Part shown: in pieces, positions 8,250 to 14,528 of the stretch
Layout: each line of letters starts with the position of its first letter
Numbering within the stretch: position 1 is the first letter of the stretch
Assembly (NCBI GenBank): GCA_040275425.1
Contig: JBEOKB010000143.1
Span: 1-33,704, forward strand
Reading direction: 5' to 3'
From: Pinisolibacter sp040275425
GTDB taxonomy: Bacteria; Pseudomonadota; Alphaproteobacteria; Rhizobiales; Ancalomicrobiaceae
Length of the DNA: 33,704 nucleotides
Program-made: the position numbers and the translations under genes
Notes under the pieces: model-generated
The model's database searches: none
Told to the model about the DNA's origin: nothing
The model's input: only the letters and a program-made list of their open reading frames with translations

Positions 8250-8466
8250 GGATGGGGTCCGATCGCAGTCGTCGTGCCGGCCTGACGCGCGTCGGACGCG
8301 CCCTCGCGGGCCGCCCGTCGCGCCGTCGACAGCTAAACCGATCCGGCCCCGACGTCACCAGACAGTCGATTGCGCCTTCGTCGAAGCTGGAGAAAATCTT
8401 TCCCTCGAAACGGGTTCGCGTGGAATCGCGGACGAAGGAGGCGGGCGAGGGGGCCCTGAAACGACG

Positions 8467-8497
8467 AAAGCCGCCGGCCCGAGGGCGCGACGGCTTT
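8467..8497 (-). terminator. Terminator hairpin after tRNA-Asp
   Basis: AAAGCCG (8467-8473) pairs with CGGCTTT (8491-8497), with an inner GCC/GGC stem. On the minus strand the stem ends in TTT and is followed by CGTCGTTTC, 13 bases beyond the tRNA 3' end. It is symmetric enough to act in both directions. Confidence 0.65.
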
Positions 8498-8510
8498 TCG
8501 TGAGAGAAAA

Positions 8511-8587
8511 TGGCGGGAGTGACGGGGCTCGAACCCGCGACCTCCGGCGTGACAGGCCGGCACTCTAACCGACTGAGCTACACCCCC
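8511..8587 (-). tRNA. tRNA-Asp (GTC)
   Basis: Read on the minus strand this 77-base gene folds as a standard cloverleaf. The acceptor GGGGGTG pairs with CACTCCC, followed by discriminator G (an aspartate identity element) and an encoded CCA end. The D arm starts TAGCTCAGTCGGTTAGAG, the anticodon loop is CTGTCAC with anticodon GTC, and the T arm contains GGGTTCGAGCCCC. It has its own promoter upstream and a hairpin downstream. Confidence 0.97.
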
Positions 8588-8627
8588 GCTGACCGCTTCC
8601 GGGGGCGACCCCGTCGGCGATGGCGCT

Positions 8628-8656
8628 CGTTTAAGGCCCCCGCTCGACGGTGTCAA
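8628..8656 (-). promoter_or_regulatory. Promoter of tRNA-Asp
   Basis: On the minus strand a perfect TTGACA (-35, at 8656-8651) is followed after exactly 17 bases by TAAACG (-10, at 8633-8628). Transcription would start near 8621, giving a leader of about 33 bases before the tRNA. This is the clearest housekeeping promoter in the window. Confidence 0.75.
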
Positions 8657-9004
8657 GCGCCTCTCTCGAACCGAAAATTTTCCGTCCCCGCGCCCCCTGT
8701 GGATAAGTGGGCCGGCGAACCACCGTTCACCCGCCCGTTCCGCCGACTGTCGCGGCCTCGAGAAAAATTTCGCCCGAGCGGTGCCGAGGGGGCTCCGCAT
8801 GACCCTCGTGCCGGCCGAACGCCCGTCGAACGCCTCCGACACTCCGCGCGGGTCCCTTCGACGAAGTATGGAGCCGCCTCGAGGCCGCCGAAATTTCGCC
8901 ACACCGCCGCCGCCGTGCCGCTATTTGCCGCGACCGACCGCGCAACCTCGCGAGACCCCGCCGAAATGTCGGATTGCTCAGACCAAAGAGCGTTTCCAAG
9001 GTGC

Positions 9005-9033
9005 TTGCGTCGGTGGATGGGCTGAGCTAAGCG
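9005..9033 (+). promoter_or_regulatory. Candidate promoter of the nuo operon
   Basis: TTGCGT (9005-9010) and TAAGCG (9028-9033) are separated by 17 bases. If used, the nuo transcript would begin near 9040 with a leader of about 170 bases containing the hairpin at 9042. The hexamer matches are modest. Confidence 0.3.
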
Positions 9034-9041
9034 TGCCTCGT

Positions 9042-9089
9042 GACGAGACGTCGCACCCGACGTCGCCGTCGTCTCGTCGTTCGAACGAC
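9042..9089 (+). promoter_or_regulatory. Structured nuo leader: long hairpin plus 14-bp palindrome
   Basis: GACGAGAC (9042-9049) pairs with GTCTCGTC (9071-9078), enclosing a smaller GTCG/CGAC hairpin with a CACC loop. Directly overlapping the right arm is the perfect 14-bp palindrome GTCGTTCGAACGAC (9076-9089), followed by TGCCTTTTGTC. The palindrome could be an operator at DNA level, or the two structures could be alternative RNA folds before nuoA. Confidence 0.35.
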
Positions 9090-9209
9090 TTGCCTTTTGT
9101 CGCGCCGCCGGCGCTTCGAACGTGCGATCGGGCGAGCGGAGAAGAGCCGAAGCGTGAAGGCGAGATCCCCGCATCGGTTCGTGGGATCGGGGAGAGGAAC
9201 GGGGTCGCC

Positions 9210-9575
9210 ATGCAAGGTCTGCTCAGCGAATACCTGCCGATCGTCGTCTTCATCGGGCTCTCGGCCGTCATCGGTCTGGCGCTTCTCGTGGCGCCGTTCC
9301 TGCTGGCCTACAAGAAGCCCGATCCGGAGAAGCTCTCGGCCTACGAGTGCGGCTTCAACGCCTTCGACGACGCGCGCATGAAGTTCGACGTCCGGTTCTA
9401 TCTGGTGTCGATCCTCTTCATCATCTTCGATCTGGAAGTCGCCTTCCTGTTCCCGTGGGCGGTCGCCTTCGGTGACATCGGCGTGTTCGGCTTCTGGTCG
9501 ATGATGGTCTTCCTCGGCGTGCTGACGATCGGCTTCGTCTACGAGTGGAAGAAGGGAGCCCTGGAATGGGACTGA
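9210..9575 (+). CDS. nuoA: NADH-quinone oxidoreductase subunit A
   Basis: NuoA is a small membrane-arm subunit of complex I next to the quinone channel. The 121-aa protein has three membrane helices (about 8-33, 63-84 and 91-112) and the family signature YECGFNAFDDAR in the long loop after the first helix, the loop with the ND3-type conserved Cys (47) whose exposure changes with enzyme state in mitochondrial complex I. The frame continues upstream to 8781, but the conserved N-terminus and an upstream GGAGAGG support the ATG at 9210. It is first in the nuo operon and overlaps nuoB by 10 bases. Confidence 0.97.
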   Translation: MQGLLSEYLPIVVFIGLSAVIGLALLVAPFLLAYKKPDPEKLSAYECGFNAFDDARMKFDVRFYLVSILFIIFDLEVAFLFPWAVAFGDIGVFGFWSMMVFLGVLTIGFVYEWKKGALEWD

Positions 9576-10147
9576 TCACCGAGCCCGGTCCGCTCGTGGC
9601 CCCGCAGGCCAAGGGCATCATCGATCCGAACACCGGCCGTCCGGTCGGTGAGAACGACCCCTTCTTCCTGCAGATCAACGAGCAGCTGGCCGACAAGGGC
9701 TTCATCGTCACCGCCACCGACGATCTCATCACCTGGGCGCGCACCGGCTCGCTCATGTGGATGACCTTCGGTCTGGCCTGCTGCGCCGTCGAAATGATCC
9801 AGATGGCGATGCCGCGCTACGACTGCGAGCGCTTCGGCTTCGCCCCGCGCGCGTCCCCGCGTCAGTCGGACGTCATGATCGTCGCTGGCACGCTGACCAA
9901 CAAGATGGCCCCGGCCATGCGCAAGGTCTACGACCAGATGCCGGAGCCCCGCTACGTCATCTCGATGGGCTCCTGCGCCAACGGCGGCGGCTACTACCAT
10001 TATTCGTACTCGGTGGTTCGCGGCTGCGATCGCATCGTGCCGGTCGACGTCTACGTGCCGGGCTGCCCGCCGACGGCCGAGGCGCTGCTCTACGGCGTGC
10101 TGCTGTTGCAGAAGAAGATTCGCCGCACCGGAACGATCGAACGCTGA
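9566..10147 (+). CDS. nuoB: NADH-quinone oxidoreductase subunit B
   Basis: NuoB holds the terminal [4Fe-4S] cluster N2 that reduces quinone, at the junction of the peripheral and membrane arms. In the 193-aa product the ligands are all present: tandem Cys72-Cys73 in FGLACCAVEM, Cys137 in MGSCANGGG and Cys167 in VPGCPPTAEA. The segment APRASPRQSDVMIVAGTLTN is typical. I place the start at the ATG at 9566, which has GGGAG seven bases upstream inside the end of nuoA; a start at 9545 would add seven residues with no better ribosome site. The overlap with nuoA suggests translational coupling. Confidence 0.97.
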   Translation: MGLITEPGPLVAPQAKGIIDPNTGRPVGENDPFFLQINEQLADKGFIVTATDDLITWARTGSLMWMTFGLACCAVEMIQMAMPRYDCERFGFAPRASPRQSDVMIVAGTLTNKMAPAMRKVYDQMPEPRYVISMGSCANGGGYYHYSYSVVRGCDRIVPVDVYVPGCPPTAEALLYGVLLLQKKIRRTGTIER

Positions 10148-10192
10148 ACGAGTTGGGCATCGCTCGGCGATGTCCGGAAAGGTCGAGGAAGC

Positions 10193-10792
10193 ATGGCTCA
10201 ATCGCTCCAGTCTCTCGGCGAGACCATCGCGGCCAAGCTCGGGTCGAAGCTCGGCGGCTGGTCGGTCGGCGTCGACATGGTGACCCTCGAGGCGAGCCCC
10301 GAGACGATTCTCGACGTGCTGACCCTGCTGCGGGACGACGCCGATCTGAAGTTCGTCTCCTTCACCGACGTCTGCGGTGTCGATTGGCCCGCGCGGGAGC
10401 AGCGCTTCGACGTGGTCTATCACCTGCTGTCGCCGACGCTGAACACGCGGGTCCGTATCAAGCTGCGCACCGACGAGACCACCCCGGTGCCGTCGGCCAC
10501 GGCGGTCTTCGCCGGCGCCGACTGGTTCGAGCGCGAGGCCTACGATCTCTACGGCATCCTGTTCACCGGGCATCACGATCTGCGCCGGATCCTCACCGAC
10601 TACGGGTTCGACGGTCATCCGCTGCGCAAGGACTTCCCGCTCTCCGGCTTCGTCGAGGTCCGCTACGACGAGAACGAGAAGCGAGTCGTCTACGAGCCGG
10701 TGAAGCTCACGCAGGAATTCCGCAACTTCGATTTTCTGAGCCCTTGGGAAGGACCCGACTACGTCCTGCCCGGCGACGAGAAGGCGAGCTGA
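10193..10792 (+). CDS. nuoC: NADH-quinone oxidoreductase subunit C
   Basis: NuoC is the 30-kDa hydrophilic subunit of complex I that packs against NuoD in the connecting part of the peripheral arm; it carries no cofactor. The 199-aa length is normal for alphaproteobacteria, where nuoC and nuoD are separate rather than fused as in E. coli. The 30-kDa signature is complete: FEREAYDLYGILFTGHHDL then RRILTDYGFDGHPLRKDFP near residues 110-150, and the C-terminal segment EFRNFDFLSPWEGP is also typical. A GGTCGAGGAAG stretch precedes the ATG. The next frame downstream is a small membrane protein, not nuoD. Confidence 0.97.
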   Translation: MAQSLQSLGETIAAKLGSKLGGWSVGVDMVTLEASPETILDVLTLLRDDADLKFVSFTDVCGVDWPAREQRFDVVYHLLSPTLNTRVRIKLRTDETTPVPSATAVFAGADWFEREAYDLYGILFTGHHDLRRILTDYGFDGHPLRKDFPLSGFVEVRYDENEKRVVYEPVKLTQEFRNFDFLSPWEGPDYVLPGDEKAS

Positions 10793-10811
10793 GGGAGGGT
10801 GATAGGCGTAC

Positions 10812-11003
10812 ATGAGCATCGGCCAACTGGTCCTTCTGCTCCTGTTCGTCATCCTCCTGATCCCGATCGTGACCACGGCTCAGCAGGTGGGGGTCACGGT
10901 CTGGGAGAGAACGTGGGGTCGCAATTGGCGCTGGGTGGCGCTGGTGGCGACCGGGTCGGTGATCGGGTGGCTGATCGCCAAGTTCGGGAATCTCCCCTGG
11001 TGA
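10812..11003 (+). CDS. Small two-helix membrane protein within nuo (unknown)
   Basis: This 63-aa frame sits between nuoC and nuoD and I do not recognise its family. It has a strong ribosome site (GGGAGGGTG, about 10 bases before the ATG), a first hydrophobic helix at about 4-22 (LVLLLLFVILLIPIV), a polar stretch with QQVGVTVWERTWGRNWRW, and a second helix at about 42-57 (VALVATGSVIGWLIA). Both spacers to nuoC (19 bases) and nuoD (32 bases) are short, so it is co-transcribed. Other alphaproteobacterial nuo/nqo operons, such as those of Paracoccus and Rhodobacter, are known to contain extra small reading frames, which makes this more likely to be real. A role in complex I assembly or as an accessory subunit is inference. 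Confidence 0.7.
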   Translation: MSIGQLVLLLLFVILLIPIVTTAQQVGVTVWERTWGRNWRWVALVATGSVIGWLIAKFGNLPW

Positions 11004-11035
11004 GGGGGAGGGACGAAGGATCGAGGGACCGCGCG

Positions 11036-12229
11036 ATGGGCGCCGAAGCGACGGTACGCAACTTCAACATCAACTTCGGTCCGCAGCACCCGTCCGCGCA
11101 CGGCGTTCTGCGTCTGGTGCTGGAGCTCGACGGCGAGGTGGTGACCCGCGTCGATCCGCACATCGGACTGCTGCATCGCGGCACCGAGAAGCTGATCGAG
11201 AACAAGACCTATGCCCAGGCGACGCCGTACTTCGACCGGCTCGACTACTGCGCCCCGATGAATCAGGAGCACGCCTTCTGCCTCGCGGCGGAGAAGCTGA
11301 TCGGCCTCGAGGTTCCCAAGCGGGGCCAGCTGATCCGCGTGCTCTATTGCGAGATCGGGCGCCTGCTGTCCCATCTGCTCAACGTCACCTCGCAGGCTCT
11401 CGACATCGGCGCGCTCACCCCGCCGCTGTGGGGCTACGAGGAGCGCGAGAAGCTGATGCAGTTCTACGAGCGCGCCTGCGGTGCCCGCATGCATGCCAAC
11501 TATTTCCGCGTCGGCGGCGTCCACCAGGACATCCCCGAGAAGCTGGTGCAGGACATCGGCGTCTTCTGCGACAACTTCGAGAAGGTGGTCGACGATCTCG
11601 AGGGTCTCCTCACCGAGAACCGCATCTTCAAGCAGCGCAACGTCGACATCGGCGTCGTCTCCCTGGAGGAGGCCTGGGCCTGGGGTTTCTCCGGCGTCAT
11701 GGCGCGCGGCTCCGGCGCCAAGTGGGACCTGCGCAAGTCGCAGCCCTACGAGTGCTACGACGAGATGAAGTTCGACATCGCCATCGGCAAGAACGGCGAC
11801 TGCTACGACCGCTATCTCATCCGCATGTACGAGATGCGTCAGTCGAGTCGCATCATGAAGCAGTGCGTCGAGCGCCTGCTCGGCAAGGAGAAGTTCGGTC
11901 CGGTCTCCTCCGCGACCCACAAGGTGGTGCCGCCCAAGCGCGGCGAGATGAAGCGCTCGATGGAGGCGCTCATCCACCACTTCAAGCTCTACACCGAGGG
12001 CTTCCACGTGCCCGCGGGCGAGGTCTATGCCGCCGTCGAGGCGCCCAAGGGCGAATTCGGCGTCTACCTCGTCTCCGACGGCAGCAACAAGCCCTATCGG
12101 TGCAAGATCCGCGCTCCCGGCTTCGCCCATCTTCAGGCGATGGATCTGCTCAATCGTGGCCACATGCTCGCCGACGTCGCGGCGATCCTGGGCTCTCTCG
12201 ACATCGTCTTCGGGGATGTCGATCGATGA
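11036..12229 (+). CDS. nuoD: NADH-quinone oxidoreductase subunit D
   Basis: NuoD is the 49-kDa subunit, related to the large subunit of NiFe hydrogenases, which with NuoB forms the quinone-binding cavity. The 397-aa product starts MGAEATVRNFNINFGPQHPS, with the family signature GPQHPSAHGVLRL (15-27) that carries the quinone-site His. Further signatures are HIGLLHRGTEKL, the segment TPYFDRLDYC, CEIGRLLSHLLN and APKGEFGVYLVSDG, and the C-terminus ends DIVFGDVDR as usual. The frame is open upstream to 10799, but homology and GAGGGACCG upstream place the start at 11036. Its TGA overlaps the ATG of the cysteine-rich gene by four bases. Confidence 0.97.
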   Translation: MGAEATVRNFNINFGPQHPSAHGVLRLVLELDGEVVTRVDPHIGLLHRGTEKLIENKTYAQATPYFDRLDYCAPMNQEHAFCLAAEKLIGLEVPKRGQLIRVLYCEIGRLLSHLLNVTSQALDIGALTPPLWGYEEREKLMQFYERACGARMHANYFRVGGVHQDIPEKLVQDIGVFCDNFEKVVDDLEGLLTENRIFKQRNVDIGVVSLEEAWAWGFSGVMARGSGAKWDLRKSQPYECYDEMKFDIAIGKNGDCYDRYLIRMYEMRQSSRIMKQCVERLLGKEKFGPVSSATHKVVPPKRGEMKRSMEALIHHFKLYTEGFHVPAGEVYAAVEAPKGEFGVYLVSDGSNKPYRCKIRAPGFAHLQAMDLLNRGHMLADVAAILGSLDIVFGDVDR

Positions 12230-12486
12230 AGGAACTCGATTGTCCCAACCACGGTCCCCAGCCTCCGGCGATCTGCTGCACCTCGGTCCACGAGACGCTG
12301 CGGTCCGGCGAGGCGCACGGGTTCCACTGGTGGGAGGACGATCGCGGAATTCCCTGCGCGCTGTGTGACGACTGCGCCGAGGCAATCGAAGCCGACACGG
12401 ACCGCCCGCACCGCCTCGAGGTGATCTGCGGGGCCTGTTTCGAGTCGATCTGGAACATGAACGATCAGCCGCCGAGGATTACATGA
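12226..12486 (+). CDS. Cysteine-rich small protein locked between nuoD and nuoE (unknown, probable zinc binder)
   Basis: An 86-aa soluble protein joined to nuoD and to nuoE by ATGA overlaps at both ends, so its translation should be tied to both. It has eight cysteines: Cys6 in DCPNHGP, a Cys-Cys pair in AICCTS (17-18), CALCDDC (44, 47 and 50: two CxxC spacings) and CGAC (69 and 72), with nearby histidines at 9, 32 and 62. This spacing fits one or two zinc-ribbon-like sites. The overall pattern (CP-HG at the start, a GFHWW block, CxxCxxC, then a final CGACFESI) resembles small uncharacterised proteins I have seen in other bacteria, but I cannot name a family. The cysteine spacing differs from the [4Fe-4S] motifs of NuoI and NuoG. 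A role in maturation or stability of complex I is inference from position. Confidence 0.8.
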   Translation: MKELDCPNHGPQPPAICCTSVHETLRSGEAHGFHWWEDDRGIPCALCDDCAEAIEADTDRPHRLEVICGACFESIWNMNDQPPRIT

Positions 12487-13136
12487 GCGTCCGCAGGCTC
12501 GCCCCCGCCGAGGTCCAACCGGCCACCTTCGCCTTCAGCCCCGAGAACGAAGCCTGGGCCGAGGTCGTGCTGTCGCGCTATCCCGCCGGCAAGCAGGCCT
12601 CCGCGGTGATTCCGTTCCTGATGCGTGCGCAGGAGCAGGAAGGTTGGGTCTCCAAGGCCGCGATCGAGACCATCGCCGATCGCCTGGGCATGAAGCACAT
12701 CCGCGTCCTCGAGGTCGCGACCTTCTACACCCAGTTCCAGCTCGGACCGGTCGGCACCGTCGCCCACGTCCAGGTGTGCGGCACCACGCCGTGCATGCTG
12801 CGCGGCTCCGACGAGATCATCAAGATCTGCAAGAACCGCATCGCCCATCACTCTCACGAGCTCTCCGCCGACGGCCGGTTCTCGTGGGAAGAGGTGGAGT
12901 GCCTGGGTGCCTGCACGAACGCGCCGATGGTGGCGGTGTTCTCCGACACCTACGAAGACCTGACGGCCGACACGTTCAATGCCCTGCTCGACACGTTCGA
13001 GCGCGGCGAGACGCCGAAGCCGGGGCCGCAGAACGGCCGCATCGGCTGCGAAGCCGAAGGCGGCGCCACGACGCTGACCGATCCGGGCCTCTACGACGGC
13101 TCCTATCGGGTCAACATCGTGACCGACGCGAAGTGA
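12483..13136 (+). CDS. nuoE: NADH-quinone oxidoreductase subunit E
   Basis: NuoE is the 24-kDa thioredoxin-like subunit of the NADH dehydrogenase module carrying [2Fe-2S] cluster N1a. The 217-aa product has all four ligands: Cys99 and Cys104 in VQVCGTTPCM and Cys140 and Cys144 in ECLGACTNAP. The helical N-terminal part contains the typical QEQEGWVSKAAIE and VLEVATFYTQF. The C-terminal tail after about 170 is longer than in E. coli NuoE, as is usual in alphaproteobacteria, and is low in conserved motifs. The ATG overlaps the stop of the cysteine-rich gene by four bases. The 93-base spacer to nuoF holds two hairpins. Confidence 0.96.
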   Translation: MSVRRLAPAEVQPATFAFSPENEAWAEVVLSRYPAGKQASAVIPFLMRAQEQEGWVSKAAIETIADRLGMKHIRVLEVATFYTQFQLGPVGTVAHVQVCGTTPCMLRGSDEIIKICKNRIAHHSHELSADGRFSWEEVECLGACTNAPMVAVFSDTYEDLTADTFNALLDTFERGETPKPGPQNGRIGCEAEGGATTLTDPGLYDGSYRVNIVTDAK

Positions 13137-13144
13137 CGAATTGA

Positions 13145-13194
13145 CCGCCGTCCCCGTGAGGGAGGGCGGAACGAGGGTTCGGTCGTACGACCGA
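13145..13194 (+). promoter_or_regulatory. Two adjacent stem-loops between nuoE and nuoF
   Basis: The first (13145-13169) pairs CCGCC with GGCGG and, after one mismatch, TCCC with GGGA around a five-base loop. The second (13179-13194) is a 16-bp perfect palindrome, TCGGTCGTACGACCGA, which as RNA gives a 6-bp stem with a GTAC loop. It lies 35 bases before the nuoF start. Neither is followed by a T-run, so partial attenuation, RNA processing or an operator are all possible. Confidence 0.4.
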
Positions 13195-13229
13195 GCGGGT
13201 GCCCGAGCGAGGCGAGTGGGAAGAGACCG

Positions 13230-14519
13230 ATGCTCCACGACAAGGACCGCATCTTCACCAACATCTACGGCTTTCAGGACAAGAGCCTGAAGGGCGCGAT
13301 GTCGCGTGGCCTCTGGGACGGCACCAAGCAGATCCTCGAACAGGGTCGCGACTGGATCATCGACCAGATGAAGGCCTCGGGCCTGCGCGGCCGCGGCGGC
13401 GCCGGCTTCCCGACCGGCCTCAAGTGGTCGTTCATGCCCAAGGTCAACGACGGCCGTCCCCACTATCTGGTGGTCAACGCCGACGAATCCGAGCCGGGCA
13501 CCTGCAAGGATCGCGAGATCCTGCGCAACGACCCGCACCATCTGATCGAAGGCTGCCTGATCGCCTCCTTCGCCATGGGCGCCAACACCGCCTACATCTA
13601 CGTGCGCGGCGAGTTCATCCGCGAGCGCGAGGCGCTGCAGCGGGCGATCGACGAGTGCTACGCGGCGAAGCTGATCGGCAAGGACAACGTCCACGGTTAT
13701 CCGTTCGACCTCTACGTCCATCACGGCGCCGGCGCCTACATCTGCGGCGAGGAGACCGCGCTGCTCGAGTCCCTCGAGGGCAAGAAGGGCCAGCCGCGCC
13801 TCAAGCCGCCGTTCCCGGCCAACGTCGGCCTCTACGGCTGCCCGACCACGGTCAACAACGTCGAGTCCATCGCGGTGGCCCCGACCATCCTGCGTCGCGG
13901 CGGCGCCTGGTTCGCCGGTCTCGGCAAGCCGAACAACACCGGCACCAAGCTCTTCTGCGTCTCCGGTCACGTGAACAAGCCCGCCACCTTCGAGGAGGAG
14001 ATGGGCATTCCCTTCCGTGAGATGATCGACAAGCACTGCGGCGGCATCCGCGGCGGTTGGGACAATCTGCTCGCGGTCATCCCCGGCGGCTCGTCGGTGC
14101 CGATGGTGCCGGCCGCCCAGATGATCGACGCGCCGATGGACTTCGACACCCTGCGCGGCCTCGGCTCCGGCCTCGGCACGGCGGCGGTGATCGTCATGGA
14201 CAAGTCGACCGACCTCATCCGCGCCATCGCCCGGCTCTCCTACTTCTACCGTCACGAGAGCTGCGGCCAGTGCACGCCGTGCCGCGAAGGCACCGGCTGG
14301 ATGTGGCGCGTGATGGAACGCCTTGTGAAGGGCGAGGCCGAGGTCAAGGAAATCGACATGCTGTTCCAGGTGACCAAGCAGGTCGAAGGCCACACCATCT
14401 GTGCCCTCGGCGACGCGGCGGCGTGGCCGATTCAGGGTCTCATCAAGCATTTCCGGCCCGTCATCGAAGAGCGCATCGCCGCCCGCAAGGGCACGACGGC
14501 TCGCGCGGCGGCGGAGTGA
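13230..14519 (+). CDS. nuoF: NADH-quinone oxidoreductase subunit F
   Basis: NuoF is the 51-kDa subunit where NADH is oxidised; it binds FMN and [4Fe-4S] cluster N3. The 429-aa product shows the NADH/FMN glycine-rich segment GLRGRGGAGFPTGLKW (51-66), NADESEPGTCKDREI (83-97), HHGAGAYICGEETAL (164-178) and the cluster motif ESCGQCTPCREG with Cys345, Cys348 and Cys351, completed by Cys391 in HTICALGDAAAWP. An upstream GAGGCGAGTGGGAAGAG region provides the ribosome site. All catalytic residues are present. It sits at the start of the second block of nuo genes, after the intergenic stem-loops, and is followed 9 bases later by nuoG. Confidence 0.98.
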   Translation: MLHDKDRIFTNIYGFQDKSLKGAMSRGLWDGTKQILEQGRDWIIDQMKASGLRGRGGAGFPTGLKWSFMPKVNDGRPHYLVVNADESEPGTCKDREILRNDPHHLIEGCLIASFAMGANTAYIYVRGEFIREREALQRAIDECYAAKLIGKDNVHGYPFDLYVHHGAGAYICGEETALLESLEGKKGQPRLKPPFPANVGLYGCPTTVNNVESIAVAPTILRRGGAWFAGLGKPNNTGTKLFCVSGHVNKPATFEEEMGIPFREMIDKHCGGIRGGWDNLLAVIPGGSSVPMVPAAQMIDAPMDFDTLRGLGSGLGTAAVIVMDKSTDLIRAIARLSYFYRHESCGQCTPCREGTGWMWRVMERLVKGEAEVKEIDMLFQVTKQVEGHTICALGDAAAWPIQGLIKHFRPVIEERIAARKGTTARAAAE

Positions 14520-14528
14520 GGACGCGAA

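Larger units (their letters stand above)
8588..9209. other. Gene-free region between tRNA-Asp and nuoA
   Basis: This 622-base stretch has open frames on both strands, but none shows family motifs, a good ribosome site or a convincing composition, so I call no gene. It holds the tRNA promoter (8628-8656), a weak candidate nuo promoter (9005-9033), a leader hairpin with a palindrome (9042-9089), and short AT-rich symmetric patches around 8762-8772 and 8889-8898 (CGAAATTTCG). Confidence 0.6.

Noticed and set aside
8781..9209. N-terminal extension of nuoA and other open frames in the spacer before nuo
   Set aside because: They are Arg/Pro-rich and lack ribosome sites or motifs; NuoA begins at 9210 by family alignment.
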